Source of the DNA: Fomes fomentarius
Taxonomy: Eukaryota; Basidiomycota; Agaricomycetes; Polyporales; Polyporaceae
DNA length: 64,000 nt
Reading direction: 5' to 3'
Assembly: GCA_022606135.1 (NCBI GenBank)
Contig: JABYQN010000002.1
Span: forward strand, 744,001-808,000
This document shows positions 35,702-45,820 of this stretch, in pieces. Below the pieces are notes generated by a model. That model did no database searches. It had not been told where the DNA came from and worked only from the letters and a program-made list of their open reading frames with translations. Position numbers and translations under genes: made by a program. The stretch's first letter is position 1; each line of letters opens with the position of its first letter.

Positions 35702-37522
35702 CTACGATGTCTTCGCCGCCGGTGCATCCGCACCACCCGTCTTCTGCGCCTCAGGCTGCCCAGAAGCCTGTGGCGATGCGGGCGGAGGGCCACCAGCGAG
35801 GACGGCCTGCGCGGCGCCCCAGAACGTGCTGGGCATCTCGCGCGCGATCGCCTCCTGCTCCTCCTTGATCAACCTGTCGAAGTTCTCCTTGTTTTGGCGG
35901 AGATACTCTTGTTCCTCAAGGTACTGACGCTGCGCCTCGAGCCGCTTCTGCTCGAGGTACGTCAGCGGCGCTTGAGATGCAGATGAGTGCTACAAGGTGC
36001 GAGGAGGAGGGCCGTGAGTAACGAGAGACAAGGCCACAATGACGATGAAGACGAACCTGCTCCGAGCCGCCGAAGAGCCCGCTCAGCGTGAGCCCGCCGC
36101 GCGACAGACCCTTCCGGCTGTGCTGCCACTCCTCCAAGTGCCTCTTCTTTGACTCCACCTCCTTCTTCGCGTATTCAATTGGGATGTTCTTACCCTCGTA
36201 CGCCTGCAAGATGGGCCGGACGTCGGGCGTCTTGAAAATAGCGATGGCTATACACACACGACAAGATTGTCAGTTACAACACGAATTGCGCCTAAAGAGT
36301 CCGGAGAAAGACGCACATTCGAGGAAGGGAATCATGGCGACGAGTCCCCTGTCCTTCGAGTCCCCAGACCACTTTGGGAGGATGACCGCGTTTTCGGGGT
36401 TCGGCGAAACATGTTCGGGATGAGTGTCGAGGAGGATGACCTTGGACAGATCGCGGTTGAGGTACTTGAGATCCTTAACGGGCGTACCGCCGTTCTCTGA
36501 CCGACACGCGTCGCGGAACAACCGGTGGATGATATAGAACTGGTACGGGTCGAGCTTGTCGATGATCGGCATAGCGGTCTGTACCACAGGTCAGCACGGT
36601 GCGGGAGGAAGTATCGAGGAACGACGCACGTAATGATATTGGGTGGTGAAGATCACAATCTCGTAGAATTGGGAAAGGTACGCCAAGAAGTAATCGACTC
36701 CAGGTCGTTTTGCTGTCCGCCAGCCGTGTTTCCGCTACAATGTCGTTCAGCGGCATAGAACACGTCAAAGAAGGTAGCCAACTCACATCCCAAGTTGATG
36801 TTACAAGCAAATCGTCAACTGAGACAAGGAGAGTATAATCTCGGTGCATGTGGCCTTGTAGGGGTGGGGGGAGCAGCTCTGGCCATAAAGGCTCAGTGAA
36901 GGTCTACAGGTAGAAACTCAGGCAATCGTAGTGGACAATAGAACGGCAGGACGCACATCGAATACACCCGTGAACCGTGACTTCATCCTCTCCCAGCGCG
37001 AATGCGTAGCCTCCTCACGCGACTGCCAGGCATGTCGATGAGGATGAGTCCGCGTCATCAGCGGTAAAGTCTGCCCGGGACACGTACCAGCCTCTTCGCC
37101 TTCAGCTCATCGTCATCCCACTCCCGCCCCATATGCCAGGTTGCCACTCCGGCGCCGACAAGCATGAACGCAAACGACACGCGTCCCATGAACCGCCTCC
37201 GCCGCTCGATGCTCGACAGCGAGTCCTTGGACGACCGCGCGCCCGTCCGCTCCTGCCTCGCACTCTCCTCCTCTCCAGGTGAGAAGTCCAGACTGGGCAC
37301 CATAGACGAGCCCGGAATCGGCTTCGGGGCTTCTACAGGATCTGTCGGGTCAGCAGCTGGAGGAGGGGGAGGAGGAGGAGGGGCCGGGGAGGACTTCGCT
37401 GGACCGGTGGCAGCCTGCGCCTTGGGCTTCCGCGGCGGCGGCGGAGGCTTGGAGGCCATGCATCGCACCGACTGGTACGCAAAGCCGCGTGCCGCCGGGG
37501 ACCTGAACGCAGCCTGGAGCAT
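35702..37522 (-). CDS. TIM50: Mitochondrial import inner membrane translocase subunit TIM50
   Basis: Exons 37088-37522, 36957-37022, 36787-36903, 36630-36734, 36317-36578, 36057-36247 and 35702-35989 (minus strand) give 487 residues. Tim50 is the TIM23-complex receptor that takes presequence proteins from the TOM complex. The N-terminus ([20 protein letters not shown]) is a mitochondrial presequence, followed by a poly-Pro segment and one transmembrane helix (about 112-130). The FCP1-like domain has [61 protein letters not shown] and [17 protein letters not shown]. The phosphatase DxDx site is changed (S195-x-D-D), as expected for non-catalytic Tim50. The Gln/Glu-rich tail ([19 protein letters not shown]) is family-like. 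Confidence 0.95.
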
Positions 37523-37855
37523 GTTTTGAGGACGACGCGGAAAAGCGCAGAGTGAGTAGCAGCAGAGTCTGGCAGCACTGCAAGATTGTACGAGGCGCCC
37601 GTCAAGCTGTGACGATTTTTGGGCGTTAAGTACACACTACGAACTTGGACGCCGACTTCCCCTGGCACGTTCAGAATCTGAAGACCCTGCTTCATTTGAC
37701 CGTATGCCTGGCTCACACAACCCACAATTGGATGGTTTGCACCAATGTCGCAGGCAAAACAGTTCTCTCTTTTATTGTTACAACAGATACAACGCAGACC
37801 TTTCCGCATATACATGAAGAGAAGCTTCAGACACGAGAGCTGTCTCGTGATCCTT
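37523..37855. other. Intergenic region upstream of TIM50
   Basis: About 330 nt between the TIM50 start and the 3' end of the CE16 gene, both on the minus strand. It presumably holds the TIM50 promoter and CE16 terminator. No other feature is seen. Confidence 0.5.
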
Positions 37856-39638
37856 TTACCATATAGAGTCTGCGAGCACCGACGAGACATTCTGGCCGAA
37901 GATCTCGTGTGCAGCGGCTGGCATGAGCCACGGTTAGTTAAGATGCTGCAGAAGACATTGTATGCATGGTTGGAGGTACGTACCGGACGGGTGGTAGTTG
38001 TTACTGTATTCCGGATACAACACAAGGTCAGTACTTCCAGGTTATCGAAGTAGAAGCTGATTTACGCACCCCCAGAAGCTGCCCGCGTTCCCGTATGAAG
38101 TGGCGTCCGCGAAGCCGAATTTGGTCGGGTTGTTGAGGACGGTCGTGAACGCTGTGTTCGAGTCCCAGATCCATGTCTTGACCTATTCATGGCAAGCCTC
38201 ATTATCAGGTGTGCATCAACCCTCGCGGACGTGACTCACGCCAGAGTTCGCAGCCTTCAACGATGCCGCCCGGGCCACGAGCTTCGAGTTGTAGCCAGCG
38301 ATGACTTGTTTCTCAAGAGCCTGCGCATCCTGGCTTTGGCCAAGCATCTACAACAATACATGATTCAAGGTCAGCATTCCGTGCACACTCCACTCCGGGC
38401 GAATGCGAATGGTGATACTGACGAGTGGAGACCGGTCAATAGGCGGAACGTTCACGAAGAGGAAGTTCCTCGCGCCGGCATTACTACGGAGGAAACGGAC
38501 GGTCAGCGCACTCGAACGGATGGTCGCGTCATAACGTATGTGCGTACAACTGCAAACAGTTCAGTTCACTTGAGCTCACGATCACGCGGGCAGAGACAGA
38601 GAAGCAGCAATACTCACGAGTCTCTGGACCTGACCGAAGTACGAGTCCAACAGGACGTCCGAGAACCTGCCATCGCACACGCCACGGTCAGCCAAACACC
38701 CACTCTATCAGTCGCCCATGCCGCGGCGAAGGGTCACTCACGCGTCGCGGTCCCCGCTCTGGTAATAACTGTTCCCGATATCATTGATACCAATCCAGAC
38801 CGAGAACAGCGCGTTCTCGCTCGTCCACGGCGCAAACGCGGGCTTGCCCGCCGCCTGCTGGAAGAACAAGTCCACCTGGTCGATCAGCGACAGCACCGTC
38901 GGCTCGTACGGCTGCACGAGCGACGCGTTGATCGTCGCGCCCCCGTACGCGTAGTTGTACGTCAGGACCAGCGACTTGTTGTACTTGACGGTCTCGACGT
39001 CCACCCAGTTCACGCCCCCGACAGCCGTGTAGCCCGGGTAGGTCGGGTTGCCCAGAGGGTTTCCCGGGGCGGGAACGTTGCCGGAGATGTTAAACCCGGT
39101 TTGGGTGTACGAGTCGCCGCTGTCGAGCAAATGTGTGAGTATCCGGAACACGTCTCAAGGAATTTATGCGCCGATTCGTCGCTCACAAGCTAAACCAGAA
39201 GTTCGCCTTGTCCACGCCAGGCGGTGCACTCGTAGGGCCCGTTGGCTGCGAAGTGATGGTGGTAGTCGGGGCACTGGCGCCGGGAATGCACTGACTGTAG
39301 TCTAGCGCCGTCGCTCGTCGTGAGTACCTCTCTCCACAGAGCCAACGTCGATCACGACTCACAGTCATTCTGCTTAGTACACACCGCTCTGCGTAGGCAT
39401 GTCAGTTTCGCGTAAGCGCGGACAAAACATAGAAAACACAAACCCAGAAACACAGGTCGTCGCCCCACTCCAGCCAATGCCACCACCTAGCATTGGAGTG
39501 AACGATCAGCCCAGCTGCTACGTTGGGCGCAGAATTCGATATAAAATACGTACATTGCGCCCAAGTGGGCTGCTGCGCCGCCGCAACGCGGACAAACACC
39601 ACAGACACGAACGCGGCGAGCCCGAGTTTTGAGTACAT
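37856..39638 (-). CDS. Secreted CBM1-carrying CE16-type acetylesterase (GDSL/SGNH)
   Basis: Twelve exons (39554-39638, 39444-39486, 39363-39388, 39187-39301, 38742-39119, 38618-38666, 38536-38549, 38423-38483, 38240-38347, 38070-38182, 37984-38003, 37856-37917) give 357 residues. Signal peptide MYSKLGLAAFVSVVFVRVAA leads into a cellulose-binding CBM1 (CGGIGWSGATTCVSG, then CTKQNDYYSQC). A Thr/Pro linker (SAPTTTITSQPTGPTSAPPG) follows. The SGNH hydrolase domain has nucleophile block FGDSYT (Ser93), IGINDIG and the His block NNYHPS. CE16 enzymes remove acetyl groups from the non-reducing end of xylo-oligosaccharides, and CBM1 points to plant cell wall degradation. The CBM1 is split over three small exons. 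The 14-nt exon at 38536-38549 is needed to keep frame but adds residues not typical of the family, so that junction is the least certain. Confidence 0.9.
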
Positions 39639-40382
39639 CTCTGCAAGATGTCCAGTCGGTAGAGAGAACGGGATACGCACCCCGCGCCATCGCGCATAAT
39701 ATGAGCGGTCCAGGAAGATGCTCGGACGATTCGCCGTCCGCCTGCACACCCCCTTTGATGCTTCCGGGTCATCTTCGGCCGAACCCTGTCCGTCCGTGCA
39801 TCCTCAGAGCAGCACGCCTCTTGCTGAGATCTGCTGTCCACGGGGTACGCCGCCGAGGTGCACTCGTGCGTGGTTCGGTTCCGCGTCTTCCACTGGACAT
39901 TCGTGCGAGCCTTAGTGAGTGCGCACACGAGGGAAGGCAGGCGGATGCATTATTGCCTCCGGTGTTCTACCGCAGACTCAGTATGTAGGTAGGCAGCAGG
40001 CAGGTGGGATGCGGATGTGCCTGGAGTGAAAGGGTAATGGCTAGTCAGTTGTATGAGGCGCACTACTTCTCGTTGTTCCGCGATGTCAAATTAAGATTGT
40101 GGTAGAGGCGGGCAAGGCGGACCGCCGGGACGTAACAACGTTCATTTATCCGCGACTTGATCCCCCTTCGCGGCACAAGCTTGAGATGTCCATTACGCGG
40201 AAGATGTTCATGACGGCATGGACGTCGCGATTGTCGAGTGTGCTCAGCAGTTGATTAACGTGTAAGTAGAGTACACTGCCCTCGGATACAGTAGCCCTAT
40301 GGTCATATAGTAAATGAAAGTACTACAAGAACGGTTCAAATCAGTTTGGTATATAACTCACACAAGGAGCAGCGCACCGTAA
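39639..40382. other. Intergenic region upstream of CE16 gene
   Basis: About 740 nt. It should hold the CE16 promoter and the terminator of the NAPE-PLD-like gene, both on the minus strand. Short open frames appear to be chance. Confidence 0.5.
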
Positions 40383-42383
40383 TCAAACAATTGTCGTCTC
40401 GCCCAAAGCAGACACATCAAAGACACCCTCGGCCAGCCCAGCCTTCGCACACGCCGCCTTCAACAGCTTCGGAGGCTCCATCGGGTCCTCCTCCGTGAGC
40501 GTCCATGTACTACATGGCACCAAACGTCCGTCAGCGACTCGCACGTATGCCCACAAACACCAGAATATTAAGAGACCTACCCCCAGTGCATCGCAACAGC
40601 CCTCTTCGCCTTTACATCCTTGAAGATCTCCACTGCGTCTCCCGGGCTCGCATGCAGGCCCGACCACATATGGCGCGGCGCGTATGCCCTGTTTCAGTCC
40701 ATAGCTCATGAGCCTCGCTGCTGCTACGCAACCTGCCATTCTCAACGCACCCGATAGGCAACAACGCCAAGTCGAATCCTCCAAACTTCTCTCCGACCTC
40801 CTTGAACTCCGGGCATCGCGCGACCGCATCCTCGTCCTCGCCATCGAACACCGTGCGATATCCCGTGTCGCCCGCAAAGTACACCTTCCGCGGCGCGCGC
40901 GACTCTCCTTCCGCATCCGCGCCCGTGCTTGTTGAACTCGAGAGCGAGTGTGGTGGTCCGGCTGAGAGATCCTCCTCGACGGCCCAGGACGCCCACAGCG
41001 TCTGCCAGCGGTCGAACGCGCTCCGGTTCGCGGTGTGCTGTGCGGGCGTGCACGTCAGGACGAACGCCGCCTGCACTCCCTGGCTGTGGGACTCCGCGGC
41101 GCTGTTCCCTTCATGCATCGCTTTCGCTGAGGTTGAGGCTGGAGGGAGAACGACCTTGACCGAGGACGCTTCCCACCAGTCGAGGATGTGGATGTGCGAG
41201 GCGGGGATGCCGATGGACGCGAGGTGGTGTGCGTTCCCGAGCGGCGCAAAAAAGTGTGGGTGGTGGCGGGTGAGCAGTGTGCGTAGCGTCGGGAAGTCCA
41301 TGCTAAGATACCATTGTGTATGAGCATACAGGCGGGGAGTGGTGTGATGATCAAGTGTATGCTCACTGGTCGTAGTGGTTGTGCTGCATACGGAACATTG
41401 CAGACTGGTCAGAATGTTGCATGTATCCGGGCTTCGTGCATACTCACTGAAAGCACTACCGCGTCTACCTCAGGCACATCCTCGGCAACACAAGGGGTAG
41501 CTGGCGACAATCCGTGTGAGGTGACTGACATACTGCAATCAGTGCGGTTGGCGGAACTCACGCAAGAGTCGCTCGGGACCAGCCCATTGCACAGGCGAGC
41601 ACCTGTGCGACAACACAGGGTCGAATAGGATCCTTGGCCCGCGCGCGGCGTTTGGAGGAGTAGGGAACTCTACAAGGAAGCAGGCGTGCCTGTATCGCAT
41701 GTATACGTTGGTTTATTATCGCGCGCAGGGACCCGATACGACTCACCCAAGCCATGTCGCTTTGACTCCCGCCGGCGACGTATCTGCACCCCAGTCGGGC
41801 ACTTGGGACGGGAGCAGCTGCGCGAGGTCAGGCGGGACCTTGGGCAAGGAGAAGGGACCAGTAAGGAATAACTGGATCGAGAATAACGCGTTGCTAAATC
41901 ATTGTGCGATGATGTGCATGTCGGAAGTAAGACTGACCTGGGCCCATCGCATCGCGCTCACGGGTCTTTATCGCGAAGTTTATTCTCTAGTCAGACACAA
42001 CGGCACTAGGAGCGAACGCCAGCGTACTCGTACCTGAACGACGGCCATGGATTCCTAAACTGCGTCATGCTGTCGTTCGCATGGTGTGCAGGAGGCGGTA
42101 GACCCTCTTCCTTCCACTTCACCTCACTGCGCTTCTCCACGATGATCTCTCCTCGCGCCGAATGCTCGAGTGCGTGGTTGGACGTGTTTGTCTTGGTCAT
42201 TGGAAGAGATCGCAAGTCGGACAGCCCAAAGTTCTTGAGAGCGTGTGCAGTTGCTTGTCCGAGTCTCGGGAGGGCCAGCCTAGGAGTCTGAACCTGAGAA
42301 GAGATGGCGCGGGAAAGCAGAAGCGACTTTGGGACCGTAGAGTGGAGATGGAGGACGTTTGAACGGCGGAGGAGGAGGGACAT
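40383..42383 (-). CDS. NAPE-PLD-like metallo-beta-lactamase-fold phospholipase
   Basis: Eight exons (42034-42383, 41747-41893, 41562-41689, 41448-41500, 41367-41383, 40751-41302, 40581-40688, 40383-40509) give 493 residues. The family (mammalian NAPE-PLD, yeast Fmp30) hydrolyses N-acyl-phosphatidylethanolamine to N-acylethanolamine and phosphatidate. Diagnostic segments are [43 protein letters not shown] (HxHxDH metal site), [11 protein letters not shown] (metal Asp), [19 protein letters not shown] and AVAMHWGTW. The N-terminus ([20 protein letters not shown]) resembles a mitochondrial presequence, as proposed for Fmp30. A 17-nt exon (41367-41383) encodes HNHYD plus the first two bases of the next His codon, so correct splicing of this microexon decides catalytic competence. 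An acidic Ser-rich insert near [14 protein letters not shown] looks lineage-specific. Confidence 0.93.
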
Positions 42384-42876
42384 GTGGCCTCAGTGTGATC
42401 AAGTCTCCTAAAGTATCGAACCGCCATGGCCAGGACGCGCGATCCGCCGGCAGCACTTGCTGACAAGCATGGATACACCAGTGGTTCAACGAGAGCCGTT
42501 CTTGCGCGGCGCGGCGGCAATATATGGGCGGGAGCGATTGGTTTGTGCCGACCCACACGGACCTCCGAAGCAATACTTACTGATTGTGCATGTCGGCACA
42601 CAGAGGAGACGAGGTGTATGGCGCGACTGACTGGGAGTTAGGGATTATGGATAACTCATGGATGCACAGCTACTTGACCATGGCAAGCAATACAACACCG
42701 CGACTAATAGCGCTGACAAGATGCGCAGTACATGCACACATACTTACACAATACATAAGTACAGTCTTGAGGGTGCGAGTCGAGAACACCAGCTACGACC
42801 AACGCAGCTACCTCGCGATACCGACGTCAAGCGCACCAGGCTGCCCAACGCATCTCAGCTTAGACGGACACCTTGC
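42384..42876. other. Intergenic region
   Basis: About 490 nt between the NAPE-PLD-like start and the 3' end of TOS1-like copy 2, both on the minus strand. It presumably holds the NAPE-PLD-like promoter. No gene or repeat is recognised. Confidence 0.5.
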
Positions 42877-44159
42877 TCAGTACCAGTGCCTCCTCCTCCT
42901 ATGCGCACCAAGCACCTCCCTCTTCTTTCCTGCACCATCAAACGGCACGACCAAAGCCGGCGCGTTCAAATACCCCTCCACAATGCTCCTCGTCACGCCC
43001 TCCACGCCATAATCCCACTCCGTATACCTCTGGACCGCAATCGCGTCCGTCTCCACATCAAACACCACCCCATACGTCGCCTTTCCGCCCGTCGGGCGTA
43101 CAAAGAAGCTTGCACCCGAGCCCGTCGCGCCCTTGGGCGAGTAGATCTCCGAGATGCCCTTGTTCGCGGGGTCGACGGAGGAGACGGTCTCAAGAATGTC
43201 GAGCTCACCGCACCCCCTAGGCCCGACGCCGCGGCAGTTGCACCCGTACTGCGCTGCGCGCACGATCTGTGCGTTCAGAGCCCAGATCGCGGGCGTCTTG
43301 GATGCGTCGGGCATGTCGAAGGTGAAGACGAACAGCTTGCTGCCTGCCCAGCCGTGGTTCGCGGTACCGCGCGTGAAGCCGGCACACGAGCGGGAGGCGC
43401 AGGTCTCGGACGTCATGATGTTCTGAGGCAAGATATAAGTGGTTAGTGCTGTCTGAGCACACGAGAGCGGGGATGACGCACGATCTCGTGGCCCTGGTCA
43501 AGATAGCCCTTCGCGATGTCTTCGTTCGGCTTGCTCGCCGCGTCCGTCCAGTCGCCATTAGCATACGACTGACTCGATCCCGCGCAGACTACCGACGTCC
43601 ATGTCAGTAAAACTCGGAACACCGCAGATAACGCGCATGACGTACTCGACCACTCCCCGCTCTTACTGCCGCCCATGTTATTCATAAACACGACGTTCTC
43701 GGGCTGCTCGCCCGCCGCCCACGAACTAACGCGCTTCCAACTGCCCGAGCTCGAATTCGTGCTCGTCGGCTGGTACACTGCGATGTTGTAAATATTCATC
43801 GGCCCGCGGAATGCCACCGTCACCTCGTCGTCGAACGGTGCCAAGTTCCCTGCACACAGTCACAGTTGAACTCAGCATGAAAGCAACAACAACTGGTTGA
43901 GACGGGGAGACATACCGCTGATCGCCTTGGGCTGGGTGACACAAGACGGGCTCACGTCGCAGCTGGGGAACGTGCCCGGCTTGATGTCCACGACCTGGTC
44001 GTACGAGCCCGCGCCGCCGACCTTGGTGTACTTGAGCGCGCTGAGCGACCCAGACGTCGACGTCGCTGCGAGGTTCGCGGGCCTCGGCTGCGCGTAGACA
44101 TGCGCCGCAGCGAGAACCCCAACGAGAGGGAGAGCTTTAAGAAAGAGAGAAAAGCGCAT
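42877..44159 (-). CDS. Secreted TOS1-like glycosyl hydrolase, copy 2
   Basis: Exons 43916-44159, 43646-43849, 43482-43588 and 42877-43422 (minus strand) give 366 residues. It has the same architecture as the gene at 7392-8838: signal peptide (MRFSLFLKALPLVGVLAAAH), a DUF2403-like part (GGAGSYDQV, CDVSPSC), then the TOS1-like glycosyl hydrolase domain with TANHGWAGSKLFVFTFDMP, PAIWALNAQ and GCGELDILE (ExDxxE motif at 258-263). All three introns sit at the same positions and phases as in copy 1, so the genes are paralogues by duplication, now about 34 kb apart in opposite orientation. The C-terminus is basic (GAHRRRRHWY) and lacks a GPI signal. A wall-associated or secreted role on beta-glucan is inferred from the family. 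Confidence 0.88.
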
Positions 44160-45820
44160 CTTCGAGGGCCGCGATACAGATATGTTGGTCTAGACGAGGG
44201 TGTGAAGGACGAGGAGGAAAGCGGTATGCGTCGGACAAGTAAGGAGTGTGATGCTCGAGAGCTTGGAGGGTCAAGGATGGTGAGTTATGAAGGAATGTGG
44301 CGTCCGTCCGTCCGTTGTCTGGACCTAGGTGTGCGCGCCTGAGGCGGATGGAAGGTACCAGCGAGGATGCTGGTGGGGGGCAGCTAACAAAGGGGGAGGG
44401 AGAAGGGGCTGAACTCCATTTGCCCCCGTTCCATATAGGTATGCGCGCCGCGCTGGCGGAGATAAGTACAACCTAAGTACCAAGTTGAACATTCCTCACG
44501 AGCGCGTATGGAACGTGGTTGCTCCACCTTTTCCACGCGTTTCTGCGATCGAGAGCTCCAGCTGTGCACCGTGGCACTTGTAACCTCCGGTGCCTGATTG
44601 TAATGTATAGTGCTTATTGAAGTCGCGAGGTAGCGAGGGCTGTAAAAGGTCGACCTTGCTCATAGGGCGGATATGACGAATCGCGGTATACGCGTTGGTG
44701 TTGAAAACCGACCCTACTAGAGAAGCCTGGAACTCGCACAATGTGCACATCGTGCGGCTGGACTGTGAGGATGAACTATCGGCCTCAACCCTCGACAACA
44801 CAAATTGAACTATTGACTACTCACCAGTACTCGCCGCTCGAGGTCTTCGTCGATGAGTCAGACACTGCGAGCGGCGCATAGAAACACCACCTTGAGGGAT
44901 GTGACTCGCACAGATAGCTTGGGAAAAGGGTGTCGGGTGGAAGGTAACCAGAGAGTAGATAGTGTGTATGAATGAGGACTCACGTTGTTGCCTGGCAAAC
45001 TGGCGTATGCATAGTGCATTTCATTCTGGCAGTGAACGAGGTGTACGTTCTGCATCCTCGCGACTACGTTGAATGGACCCGTGCTTTAGGTCGGTAGGTA
45101 AATTATGCAAAGTAAAAGCTGTATAAGGTCCCGGCGACATAAGGTGAGCATCGGTGAAGCAGCCTAAGGTGACGTTCGAGTGAATGAAAAGTGTCGGATG
45201 CCAGCCTGACTCGGAGTGCCAGTGGGTCGTTCAACAGGCTCTTCAACTTCAACGAGTCGGATCCGCGATCCATCTAGTCTGACCGTGTCCGTGGGGAAAG
45301 CACAGCAACGGGAGCAAGTTGATAGTGACATGAATACTGGATGACAGTGACAAGGTACAAGTCTGACCAGAACGGGCGTCTCGGTTGCCTTTTACGGCAC
45401 CTAGAATTTCCTGTGTATCTCGTCTTCACCACCAATCGCAGCCGTCCATATGGCAGTCCAAGTACATACACATTGCACACTGATAGAACGCGGATGCGGA
45501 GTGACTTGCATACAGGAGAACTGAAATTGACGCACAATAGCTATCATGTACAGCATAACTTCACAAAACAAACAAGAGCTCGAAGACAAGCAGACAGTAA
45601 CGACTTATGTACGAGGTCCAAAATCAGAGAAAGAGAAAGATACACGGATAGCAGCAGAATCAAAAGATGTGCACAACAACAGAGACAGCAAGATTTACAC
45701 TATGACGAGGACAGACTGCAATTGCAAGAAACACGAGACATCGTTCGCAAGCCGCAAGAACAAAACCCATCGCATCCCAGTCGCCTTCAACCGCACAGCC
45801 TTGTATCGAAACGCTATCCC
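44160..45820. other. 1.7 kb intergenic region containing one weak gene candidate
   Basis: It holds the promoter of TOS1-like copy 2 at its left end and a possible small minus-strand gene (44717-45055). The rest, including an A-rich stretch near 45.55-45.75 kb just past the 3' end of the next gene, shows nothing supportable. Confidence 0.45.
44717..45055 (-). CDS. Possible small hypothetical protein
   Basis: Exons 44984-45055, 44825-44904 and 44717-44762 join in phase to give 65 residues. The start is MQNVHLVHCQNEMHYAYASL and the middle is RWCFYAPLAVSDSSTKTSSG. Donors are both GTGAGT and the acceptors are plausible. No family is recognised and codon bias is weak. The model rests only on splice-site and phase agreement and may be chance. 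Confidence 0.28.

Noticed and set aside
38189..39193. 334-residue plus-strand open frame over the CE16 gene
   Set aside because: It crosses several introns of the well-supported minus-strand CE16 gene and has shadow-type Arg/Val/His composition.
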